Shown one piece after another: positions 57,483 through 64,000 of a stretch of 64,000 bases of DNA. The notes under the pieces were generated by a model. It was not told the origin of the DNA, did not search any database, and was given only the letters and a program-made list of their open reading frames with translations. Both the position numbers and the translations under genes were made by a program. The stretch is from an uncultured Collinsella sp. (GTDB lineage: Bacteria; Actinomycetota; Coriobacteriia; Coriobacteriales; Coriobacteriaceae): positions 1 to 64,000 of the forward strand of contig UQDE01000008.1 in the NCBI GenBank assembly GCA_900539735.1, given 5' to 3'. The stretch's first letter is position 1; each line of letters starts with the position of its first letter.

Positions 57483-59162
57483 ATGGCGGAGTTTATCTAC
57501 CAGATGTATCAGGCTCGCAAGGCCCATGGCGACAAGGTAATCCTTGACGACGTGACCCTGAGCTTCTACCCCGGTGCCAAGATCGGCGTCGTGGGCCCCA
57601 ACGGTATGGGCAAGTCGACCCTGCTCAAGATCATGGCCGGCATCGAGGAGGTCTCCAACGGCGATGCCAGGCTCACCCCCGGCTACACCGTGGGCATCCT
57701 GCAGCAGGAGCCGCCGCTCGACGACGACAAGACCGTCATCGAGAACGTGCGCATGGCGTTTGGCGATATGATCGCCAAGGTCGATCGCTTCAATAAGATC
57801 GGCGAGGAGATGTGCGACCCGGACTGCGACATGGATGCCCTCATGGCCGAGATGGGAAAGCTCCAGGACGAGATCGACGCCGCCGACGGCTGGGATATCG
57901 ATTCCAAGCTCGGTCAGGCCATGGACGCCCTGCAGCTGCCCGATTCCGACATGCCGGTCAACGTGCTTTCCGGCGGCGAGCGCCGCCGTGTGGCCCTGTG
58001 CAAGCTGCTGCTCGAGGCTCCCGACCTGCTGCTGCTTGACGAGCCCACGAACCACCTGGACGCCGAGTCGATCCTGTGGCTCGAGCACTTCCTGCACAAC
58101 TACCAGGGCGCGGTGCTTGCCGTCACACACGATCGCTACTTCCTGGACAACGTTGCCGAGTGGATCTGCGAGGTCGACCGCGGCCACCTTTATCCCTACA
58201 AGGGCAACTACTCCACGTATCTGGAGACCAAGGCCGCCCGTATCGAGGCGCAGGGCAACCGCGACGCCAAGCTCGCCAAGCGCATGGAGGCCGAGCTCGA
58301 GTGGGTGCGCAGCTCGCCCAAGGCCCGTCAGGCCAAGAACAAGGCCCGTCTGGCCCGCTACGAGGAGATGGAGGCTGAGGCGCGCGCTAGCCAGAAGCTC
58401 GACTGGACTGACATTCGCATCCCTGTCGGCCCGCGTCTGGGCAACAAGGTGCTCGAGGCCCATCACCTGCACAAGGAGTTCGACGGTCGCGTGCTCATCG
58501 ATGACCTTTCGTTCACCCTGCCGCGCAACGGCATCGTGGGCGTCATCGGCCCCAACGGTGTCGGTAAGACCACGCTGTTCAAGACGATTGTGGGTCTGGA
58601 GCCGCTGACTTCGGGCGAGCTCGAGGTGGGCGAGACCGTCAAGATTTCTTACGTCGACCAGAACCGTTCCGGCATCGACCCCGATAAGAACCTATGGGAG
58701 GTCGTCTCGGACGGCCTGGACCACATGATGGTCGGCGAGACCGAGGTTCCGAGCCGCGCTTATGTGGCGAGCTTTGGCTTTAAGGGCCAGGACCAGCAGA
58801 AGCGCGCTGGCGTGCTCTCCGGCGGCGAGCGCAACCGTCTGAACTTGGCGCTTACGCTCAAGCAGGGCGGCAACCTGCTGCTCCTCGACGAGCCCACGAA
58901 CGACCTCGACGTCGAGACACTTTCCTCGCTCGAAGCGGCTCTGCTCGAGTTCCCGGGCTGCTCGGTGGTCATTAGCCACGACCGTATGTTCCTGGACCGC
59001 GTTGCCACGCACATTCTGGCGTGGGAGGGCACCGACGAGAATCCGGGCAACTGGTATTGGTTTGAGGGCAACTTTGAGGCCTATCAGGCCAACCGCATCG
59101 AGCGCCTGGGCGAGGATGCAGCCCAGCCGCATCGTATTCACCGCAAGCTGACGCGCGACTAG
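57483..59162 (+). CDS. ettA: Energy-dependent translational throttle protein EttA
   Basis: An ABC-F ATPase that binds the ribosomal E site and gates elongation by ATP/ADP ratio. 559 residues with two ATPase cassettes: GPNGMGKST and GPNGVGKTT (Walker A), two LSGGE signatures, two DEPTN Walker B ends. The arm insertion in cassette 1 (DADCD-like MDALMAEMGKLQDEIDAADG) and the linker SPKARQAKNKARLARYEEM identify EttA rather than antibiotic-resistance ABC-F proteins. It starts MAEFIYQMYQARKAHGDK, as in EttA. Confidence 0.96.
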   Translation: MAEFIYQMYQARKAHGDKVILDDVTLSFYPGAKIGVVGPNGMGKSTLLKIMAGIEEVSNGDARLTPGYTVGILQQEPPLDDDKTVIENVRMAFGDMIAKVDRFNKIGEEMCDPDCDMDALMAEMGKLQDEIDAADGWDIDSKLGQAMDALQLPDSDMPVNVLSGGERRRVALCKLLLEAPDLLLLDEPTNHLDAESILWLEHFLHNYQGAVLAVTHDRYFLDNVAEWICEVDRGHLYPYKGNYSTYLETKAARIEAQGNRDAKLAKRMEAELEWVRSSPKARQAKNKARLARYEEMEAEARASQKLDWTDIRIPVGPRLGNKVLEAHHLHKEFDGRVLIDDLSFTLPRNGIVGVIGPNGVGKTTLFKTIVGLEPLTSGELEVGETVKISYVDQNRSGIDPDKNLWEVVSDGLDHMMVGETEVPSRAYVASFGFKGQDQQKRAGVLSGGERNRLNLALTLKQGGNLLLLDEPTNDLDVETLSSLEAALLEFPGCSVVISHDRMFLDRVATHILAWEGTDENPGNWYWFEGNFEAYQANRIERLGEDAAQPHRIHRKLTRD

Positions 59163-59175
59163 TAGCAAGTAGAAG

Positions 59176-59199
59176 GGCCGCCACCAAGGGCGGCCTTTC
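59176..59199 (+). terminator. Terminator after ettA
   Basis: GGCCGCC (59176-59182) pairs with GGCGGCC (59189-59195), followed by TTTCTT. Confidence 0.8.
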
Positions 59200-59374
59200 T
59201 TGTAGCGATTGCACTGCAGCTATGCCCTGGCTGCTGGTTTGATTCATAATCAAAGTCATCTCTTTGGGATTAAAGCCCGTTTTTGCTATGAGTGATTTTC
59301 TAATTCCGTTTAAAACGTAAAGACGCATTGGGTTGCAAGGACATAAGCAAATCGAATTGAAATATAACCAGTGC

Positions 59375-59400
59375 TGTAACGTTACAAAAAAGATTATAGA
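59375..59400 (+). promoter_or_regulatory. Palindromic operator and -10 upstream of the AT-rich island
   Basis: TGTAACGTTACA (59375-59386) is a perfect 12-bp palindrome directly before a -10 TATAGA (59395-59400), so a dimeric regulator could occlude the promoter. Confidence 0.55.
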
Positions 59401-59442
59401 ATAGGAGTACCTTATAAGTCGCTTCTCTAGAAAGAAGAACAT

Positions 59443-60570
59443 ATGCTTTCGCGTCGTCGTTTTCTGCAACTTGTCGCGTCTTCAATTGTCGCCTTAGCCG
59501 CACGTCCGAAAGAGGTTTTTGCTTCGACGGGCAATATTGATGGTGAGCAGATACAATTTACTTCTGAAATTGCGCAAGAGCTTGCCGATAAATATATAAA
59601 GGGACTCCTCGGCTATTCGTATACGCCTTCTGACCCTATTCCTTTTGTAGATGTTGATGGGTCCCCGCTTGGTTACATTGTTCCGGTTGTGACATCCAAT
59701 AGAGCCGCGGGCTATTTGGTTTTAGATGCTTCAGATGATGAAATACTTACGGGATATCGTTTTGGAGACGGCTTAGTCAGCCCTATGGATCGGGGAGGAG
59801 ATCTTGGTGTCGAGTCTTATTCGTTCAATAACCCAGTCGTAATGATCAATCCATTCGAATTCGGCGTGCAATCTTTGGACGGTTCAATAACAACAAATTG
59901 CGGAAGAACAATCCCGGCTGTTTCCATAGAAGGACGGCCTGTCGTTTTATCGAATAAACCTTCAAGCTGGAACGATGTTGTAATTTACGCAACTCAAATG
60001 CAGGATTACACAGTATCTGGATTTCGTTCCATTTCTCAGTTTATGTCATATGATGAAAGCGAGATTAAGAGGCTTACCGCCCACTATGCTTGTATGGTGA
60101 CAGCTTTTTCGAACGTTGCGGAACTGTATGGCATTGCCAATTTATATAGCGACCCTTCGCAATATATGCAGATATGGAATTACACCAATACCCATGCTCT
60201 TTCCGATGAAGAACAGACTGTTCCCGGCGTTGTTTTGGGTGGAACGCCGATATCAACCTGTGCAACGGGGTTTACAAATTACTGCGCAAGCAGAGGAAGT
60301 ACTCTTATCGCCCGCACTGTCTCCTCTCCGGCTATCGCGAGCATTCAAAATGAGATTAACTCTAATAGACCGAATGTTTTACATGCGAGTTTGTACAACG
60401 GATCAGCCCATTCTGTAACAGCGGAGGCTTACGCCACACTTACTGGTAAGAAAACTGGAGAGACAAGGCAGATGATTGGCATAGCGGACGGCTGGAATTC
60501 ATCTTTATCCTTCCTGAAGTATGATCAGAGCTATTATGCGTGGACTTATGGAACGACTTTTTCGAAGTAG
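59443..60570 (+). CDS. Tat-exported cysteine-protease-like protein
   Basis: 375 residues, beginning with a twin-arginine signal SRRRFLQL and a hydrophobic stretch ending near residue 28. The C-terminal half looks like a papain-like C39/C10 peptidase: Cys217 in AHYACMVTAFSNVAELYG, His323 in NGSAHSVTAEAY and IADGWN (residues 347-352) as the third position. Base composition is clearly more AT-rich than the neighbours, suggesting transfer. The following lipoprotein gene overlaps its 3' end. Peptidase activity is inferred from motif spacing only. Confidence 0.65.
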   Translation: MLSRRRFLQLVASSIVALAARPKEVFASTGNIDGEQIQFTSEIAQELADKYIKGLLGYSYTPSDPIPFVDVDGSPLGYIVPVVTSNRAAGYLVLDASDDEILTGYRFGDGLVSPMDRGGDLGVESYSFNNPVVMINPFEFGVQSLDGSITTNCGRTIPAVSIEGRPVVLSNKPSSWNDVVIYATQMQDYTVSGFRSISQFMSYDESEIKRLTAHYACMVTAFSNVAELYGIANLYSDPSQYMQIWNYTNTHALSDEEQTVPGVVLGGTPISTCATGFTNYCASRGSTLIARTVSSPAIASIQNEINSNRPNVLHASLYNGSAHSVTAEAYATLTGKKTGETRQMIGIADGWNSSLSFLKYDQSYYAWTYGTTFSK

Positions 60571-60940
60571 GGCGATTCGACTAGCTCTGTCTTTGGTGCT
60601 GATGGCTTCATTGGTGGGCTGTTCAACAAAGGAAGAGATATCGCGCGGAGGTTCCGGAGAAGTGACTGCGACAGACTCAGGTTCATTAGAAATAGCTGGC
60701 GGGCATGCCGATGTGATGTTACAAGGAAAAGGCGTGCTTAGGTCGATTGATGCTGAAGACGCTGTCTGCTCAATAGAGGATTTGAAGACAGGTGAAACTG
60801 CATCGTACCGAGTTTCAGATAATGCTGCGAATATGATTGAGTCGATACCGACTGGAGCGCAGGTTTCTTTTAGATACTTTGCTCCGCAACTTGAGGATGA
60901 GCTTGCTTCTCTGGTGTCTATATGCACCGATGACAACTAA
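60548..60940 (+). CDS. Small putative lipoprotein
   Basis: About 130 residues. After the basic start MERLFRSRAIR comes a hydrophobic helix ending in lipobox LVGC, then a Ser/Gly linker and a compact domain (VMLQGKGVLRSIDAEDAVCS, SYRVSDNAANMIESI). It overlaps the end of the protease-like gene by 23 nt, so the two are translated together; it might inhibit or chaperone the protease. ATG 60536 is an alternative start. I do not recognise the family. Confidence 0.65.
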   Translation: MERLFRSRAIRLALSLVLMASLVGCSTKEEISRGGSGEVTATDSGSLEIAGGHADVMLQGKGVLRSIDAEDAVCSIEDLKTGETASYRVSDNAANMIESIPTGAQVSFRYFAPQLEDELASLVSICTDDN

Positions 60941-60954
60941 AAGGCCTGAATTCA

Positions 60955-60999
60955 AACGGCCTCGGATGGTCAAATTGGCTATCCGAGGCCGTTTTTTAC
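60955..60999. terminator. Bidirectional terminator
   Basis: AACGGCCTCGGAT (60955-60967) pairs perfectly with ATCCGAGGCCGTT (60981-60993), followed by TTTTT, between convergent genes. Confidence 0.9.
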
Positions 61000-62294
61000 T
61001 CGACCGGGGCTTCGACCTTGTCGATGGCCCAGGCGGCTCCGAGACCGCCGGTGGTGTTGCGGCGGATGCGCACGGTAACCTCGCGGCGCTCGCCGGCCTG
61101 CGTGTAGCACAGGGGGAAGTTTGCGCGGTTTCGCGCGGCCTCGATGGTACCGCGCTCGCGGGCGATCCAGTAGTACTCGCCGACAATGCCGAGCGTGTCG
61201 GCGCCGTAGGGGAGATAGGTCGACAACTGGTGCAGAAGCGGGCCGGGGCAGAAGACCTCGGTTGCGAAATCGACGGGGAAGTCCTCAGGGATGGCGGGCG
61301 CTGCGGGTGCGGGGGTTGGGGCCGCTGCGGGTACCGAAGCCGGTGCCGGTGCGGGAACTTGGTCGCAAGTAGAGGTGGGCACGGATTCGATGACGGGTGC
61401 GGGCTCAGGCACCGGTTCCGGCTTAACTGCGGAATCTGCGGGCTTCACGGTGACGGGCGCGTCTACAGCTGCAGTTTCAAACTCAACCTGCATCGCGCTC
61501 TCATTCTCGACGCTCGACTTTGCTTCGATGGGCGTGGATGCCATAGTGGTGATGCCGGCGTTGGCGTTCTCGGGGTCATAGACGACCGTGAGCGAGATGG
61601 CGGGCTGCGGCGTCTCGGGCTTCGGCGCCGACTCGGTAGCGTCTTGATCGGCGGGCTGATCGTCCTCGGCCTCGTCGCCAAAGACATCGCTGTTTTGGAG
61701 CGCAGACGCCTCAGGTTGGCTAGCGGCTTCTTCTGCTGTCGACTTGGGAGCCTCGTTGAGCTCCGCAGTGGCTTCCTGCTCGGATATGACTTCGGGATCG
61801 GTCGTAGCGGTGATTTCGGTTTCGGCTTCTGCCGTTACCTCAATAGCGACTTCGATCTCGGGCTCGGGCTCGGATTCTGGCACGGCTTCAACCATGGCTT
61901 CAGGCTCGGGACGCTTAACGTGCTTGGGGCGCACGGCCTTGAGGTCCTTCTCGCCGCGTTTTTTCTTTTTGTAGGACTGCTTGGCTCCCTTGGCAGCCTT
62001 GGGCTTGTCCTCGCCCTTGGCAAGGGCGGCATCCCAGGCCTCGTTGGCGATGACCGTGGCATACAGGCGACCGCCCTTAAAGACGGTCAGCTTAATGCAG
62101 TCGTCGAGCTCCTCGAGCAGCTCGCGCGTGGACTCGAAGCCCAGGTCATAAGCGGCCATGTCACCAGCGGCGAGTGCCTCCTCGACCTGCGTCATAAACG
62201 TTTGCTTGCCGCATCCAATCGCATCGCGCAGCAGGCGATACAGATAGATGTGGTTGCCCAGCGAAAGCGTGGGCGTAACTATTGTCTTGCTCAT
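60996..62294 (-). CDS. Unknown protein with long Glu/Ala/Pro-rich linker
   Basis: 432 residues in three parts: an N-terminal conserved-looking domain (1-95; LGNHIYLYRLLRDAIGCGKQ, ELDDCIKLTVFKGGRLYATV), a basic patch then about 230 residues of low complexity rich in Glu, Ala, Pro and Thr, and a C-terminal domain of about 90 residues (PYGADTLGIVGEYYWIARER, CYTQAGERREVTVRIRR). GAGGAGA precedes ATG 62294. No signal peptide or membrane segment. The architecture, two folded ends on a flexible tether, suggests a scaffold. I do not recognise the family. Confidence 0.75.
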   Translation of the reverse strand: MSKTIVTPTLSLGNHIYLYRLLRDAIGCGKQTFMTQVEEALAAGDMAAYDLGFESTRELLEELDDCIKLTVFKGGRLYATVIANEAWDAALAKGEDKPKAAKGAKQSYKKKKRGEKDLKAVRPKHVKRPEPEAMVEAVPESEPEPEIEVAIEVTAEAETEITATTDPEVISEQEATAELNEAPKSTAEEAASQPEASALQNSDVFGDEAEDDQPADQDATESAPKPETPQPAISLTVVYDPENANAGITTMASTPIEAKSSVENESAMQVEFETAAVDAPVTVKPADSAVKPEPVPEPAPVIESVPTSTCDQVPAPAPASVPAAAPTPAPAAPAIPEDFPVDFATEVFCPGPLLHQLSTYLPYGADTLGIVGEYYWIARERGTIEAARNRANFPLCYTQAGERREVTVRIRRNTTGGLGAAWAIDKVEAPVE

Positions 62295-62429
62295 GGCAAA
62301 TCTCCTCTTTACACACCAAAGCATCTTACCATCGCGCGGGGCTTGCCATCTCGTCGCCCAAGGCAAACGGGCGCGAACCGCTATCGATTCGCGCCCGTTG
62401 TACAGGTTGCCTATCTGGGGATGCAGCGC

Positions 62430-63380
62430 CTAGTTGTCCGATGTCGTGCCTTGGCTTGAACTGTCAGATGCCGTGCCCGATGTGGTGCCACTCGAATTGC
62501 TGTTGTTGCTGTCTGCTGTGCCCGTTCCCGACGTGGTGTCGCTCGTCTGGCCTCCCGTGTTCGGCTGCGAACCGTCAGTCGTTTGGCTTGAGTCGGTCGT
62601 GCCGGATTGCGCGCCGCTGTTGTTCACAGAAGAATCGGCGCCCTGCGATTGGTTTTGGGTATTCGAGGACGAATCGGTAGAGGTGGAACTGTCTTGCGTG
62701 CCGTCCGTCTGTGCCTGCTGGTCTTGCGACTGGGTGTTGCCATTTGCATCGCTTTCCGTCGTGCGCGACGAAAGGATTGGCTCGGGGCGCTCGCCCAGAC
62801 CCTCACCGGCGGTGGTGATAAGGATGGCGCCGGCGCAGGCGATGACCGCGACGATGGCGATGGCGATCGAGAAGACGATGACCTTCTTTTGCGTCTGACT
62901 GCGCTCTGCCGCCGCCTTGGCGCGCAGGCTGTCGGGAGCAACGCGCGCCGTGGTCGCGCGCCCCGCAATCTGGCGCATCTCCTGCGTAGTCGCGGCGCCG
63001 CCCAGGTGCTCCTCGGCATTAAACTCAACGGGCTCGTAGGCGCCGGCGGGGTAGTCGACGGCGGCGTGCGTACCTTTGATGGCTTCGGCGCTGGCAGAGA
63101 TAAAGTGGCGGTAGACCTGCGATGACACAACGGTGATGACCGAGCTCACGGCGGCGCCAATTACTGAACCAGCGATACCAATCTTGGAGGCAAGTGCGAC
63201 GCTCGTAGCGGCAGCTGCGGCGCCGGCGATGATCTGGGGAATGGAAATGTCGTCAAACAGGCCCTTTTTGGGCGCGATGGCCATGGTCTGTCCGATGGAA
63301 TGGTTCTCGTGCACGCCGTTGTTGAGCGATGCTGGCGTCATGACGCGCGTGCGCGGCGCGTCGGTGTACTTGGTTGTCAT
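62430..63380 (-). CDS. Membrane protein with Ser/Thr/Asn/Gly-rich tail
   Basis: 316 residues. A hydrophobic Ala/Val-rich region near residues 45-90 (IIAGAAAAATSVALASKIGI, AGSVIGAAVSSVITVVSSQV), a charged middle, one clear membrane helix (KKVIVFSIAIAIVAVIACAG), then about 110 residues almost wholly Ser, Thr, Gly, Asn, Gln and Asp, probably outside the cell. GGAGGA precedes ATG 63380. Function unknown; surface-exposed tail resembles wall-spanning linkers. Confidence 0.75.
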   Translation of the reverse strand: MTTKYTDAPRTRVMTPASLNNGVHENHSIGQTMAIAPKKGLFDDISIPQIIAGAAAAATSVALASKIGIAGSVIGAAVSSVITVVSSQVYRHFISASAEAIKGTHAAVDYPAGAYEPVEFNAEEHLGGAATTQEMRQIAGRATTARVAPDSLRAKAAAERSQTQKKVIVFSIAIAIVAVIACAGAILITTAGEGLGERPEPILSSRTTESDANGNTQSQDQQAQTDGTQDSSTSTDSSSNTQNQSQGADSSVNNSGAQSGTTDSSQTTDGSQPNTGGQTSDTTSGTGTADSNNSNSSGTTSGTASDSSSQGTTSDN

Positions 63381-63554
63381 ACGGGGTCCTCCCGGTGTAA
63401 ATCTGCTTCGTTTCGTGTAGCCATCAGGGTACCCACCAGATGTGAATCGTACGTGACATTTAACAGATACCATCAACTCATCAAGGGGGCTTGCTGTCTT
63501 TGGTGCAATAGCTTGATGCTAAACTGGATTTACGATTGCGAGGTGGTTTACGTG

Positions 63555-63794
63555 ATGTACCCGTATATGACATTCGAAGACGGTACCGAGGTCGTTCATT
63601 CTGACCTGATTACAGATGGGGATATCGAAAAGGTTGTCGTGCATTTTGAACGACCGACGGCAGAGGGCTTCGACTCCGCTCGCTGTGAGTTGCCTTCCTG
63701 TTCGTGGACTGACTGGGAAGGGCGTTTTACTCAGAGTGAAAAACGAGCTTTCGAAGAGTGTTTGAGCAAATCATTTAGATTAGTTCGAGTTTAG
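63555..63794 (+). CDS. Small acidic protein of unknown family
   Basis: A 79-residue frame (MYPYMTFEDGTEVVHSDLIT at the start, VVVHFERPTAEGFDSARCEL in the middle). It is AT-richer than most of the window. GAGGTGG lies about 12 nt upstream; GTG 63552 is an alternative start. It has the look of a small antitoxin/immunity-type cytosolic protein, but I cannot name a family. Confidence 0.65.
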   Translation: MYPYMTFEDGTEVVHSDLITDGDIEKVVVHFERPTAEGFDSARCELPSCSWTDWEGRFTQSEKRAFEECLSKSFRLVRV

Positions 63795-63873
63795 TTCGAA
63801 TATAGAAGCCGAATGCGATGACCTAAAGCGTATGCATTTTTAGTATTAGATGCGTATGAAATGGAGGATGTGA

Positions 63874-64000
63874 ATGGATGAGCTAATAGACTTTAAAAAA
63901 CGATTTCTCAAGAATGGCGAGCTGGTTTCAATTCCAAAAAAGGAAAGCTATAAAAGAATCATGCTGCTATGGGCCGTCTCTTTCTTTGAATTAAATACAA
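63874..64000 (+). CDS. DUF2087-like protein, partial (cut by window end)
   Basis: ATG 63874 with GGAGG 6-7 nt upstream opens a frame that runs off the window. The 42 visible residues start MDELIDFKKRFLKNGELVSI and continue PKKESYKRIMLL, matching the DUF2087 pattern (FLxxGxLxxIPxKxxKRxxxL). DUF2087 modules occur in transcription regulators and small stand-alone proteins. AT-rich. Confidence 0.6.
   Translation, partial: MDELIDFKKRFLKNGELVSIPKKESYKRIMLLWAVSFFELNT

Noticed and set aside
60837..62459. 540-codon plus-strand frame opposite the Glu/Ala/Pro-rich protein gene
   Set aside because: The product is Gly/Leu/Arg-rich repeats mirroring the low-complexity linker on the other strand; the minus-strand gene has a good ribosome binding site and folded ends.

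Overview
The window reads as chromosomal DNA of a strictly anaerobic, high-GC actinomycete of the class Coriobacteriia, most likely Collinsella or a close relative. The supporting points are an oxygen-independent class III ribonucleotide reductase (nrdD/nrdG), many GTG/TTG starts with good Shine-Dalgarno sites, amino-acid ABC transporters and HAD phosphatases typical of gut Coriobacteriia, and G/C-biased codon use. The genus is an inference from gene content and style. Coding is dense on both strands; there is no rRNA, CRISPR array, transposase or phage structural gene.

Layout. 1-6.2 kb: a long-stem hairpin element, tRNA-Leu, a SpoIIE phosphatase and STAS/anti-sigma kinase fusion module, three identical tRNA-Gly genes, tRNA-Cys, a GH13 glucosidase and tRNA-Val. 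6.2-11.8 kb: nrdD and nrdG with an NrdR-type box, then folE, an HD protein and folB. 11.8-19.3 kb: peptidases, an FKBP isomerase beside a lone UreE-like protein, HAD phosphatase, Fur, acylphosphatase, oxidoreductase, RNase H and LysR. 19.3-21.9 kb: metY with a leader carrying a small Cys/Met-containing ORF, and a secreted 3D-like protein. 22-34 kb: small membrane protein, ketopantoate reductase, Fe-S aldo/keto reductase, MocA-type oxidoreductase and nfo (the latter two each preceded by a member of a hairpin family), a polar amino-acid ABC system, flavodoxin/DUF3793, a copper-type HMA protein and an SOS-type yolD/Y-family polymerase pair. 34-37.7 kb: a truncated Fe-ADH-like gene, pgi and deoC. 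37.7-40.6 kb: an operon of an unknown protein, a ClpP-like protease and a TraG/VirD4-like ATPase behind four direct repeats. 41-42.5 kb: two HAD phosphatases.

42.5-54 kb is an eleven-gene catabolic locus: GntR/UTRA regulator, YfcC transporter, two unusual amidohydrolases, xylose-isomerase-like TIM barrel, FrlB-like SIS deglycase/isomerase, two FrlD-like PfkB kinases, YjbQ, BtpA/SgcQ and an FGGY kinase. Together they look like uptake, deacylation or hydrolysis, phosphorylation and deglycation of a modified sugar (Amadori-like). It is the best candidate for an undescribed pathway here.

54-64 kb: a 230-bp MITE-like palindromic element, tatD, tcdA, a probable type I toxin-antitoxin locus (28-residue hydrophobic peptide with a convergent antisense promoter), sdpR/sdpI, ettA, an AT-rich island with a Tat-exported cysteine-protease-like protein and a lipoprotein, two low-complexity proteins, and two small AT-rich genes at the right edge, the last one cut by the window end.
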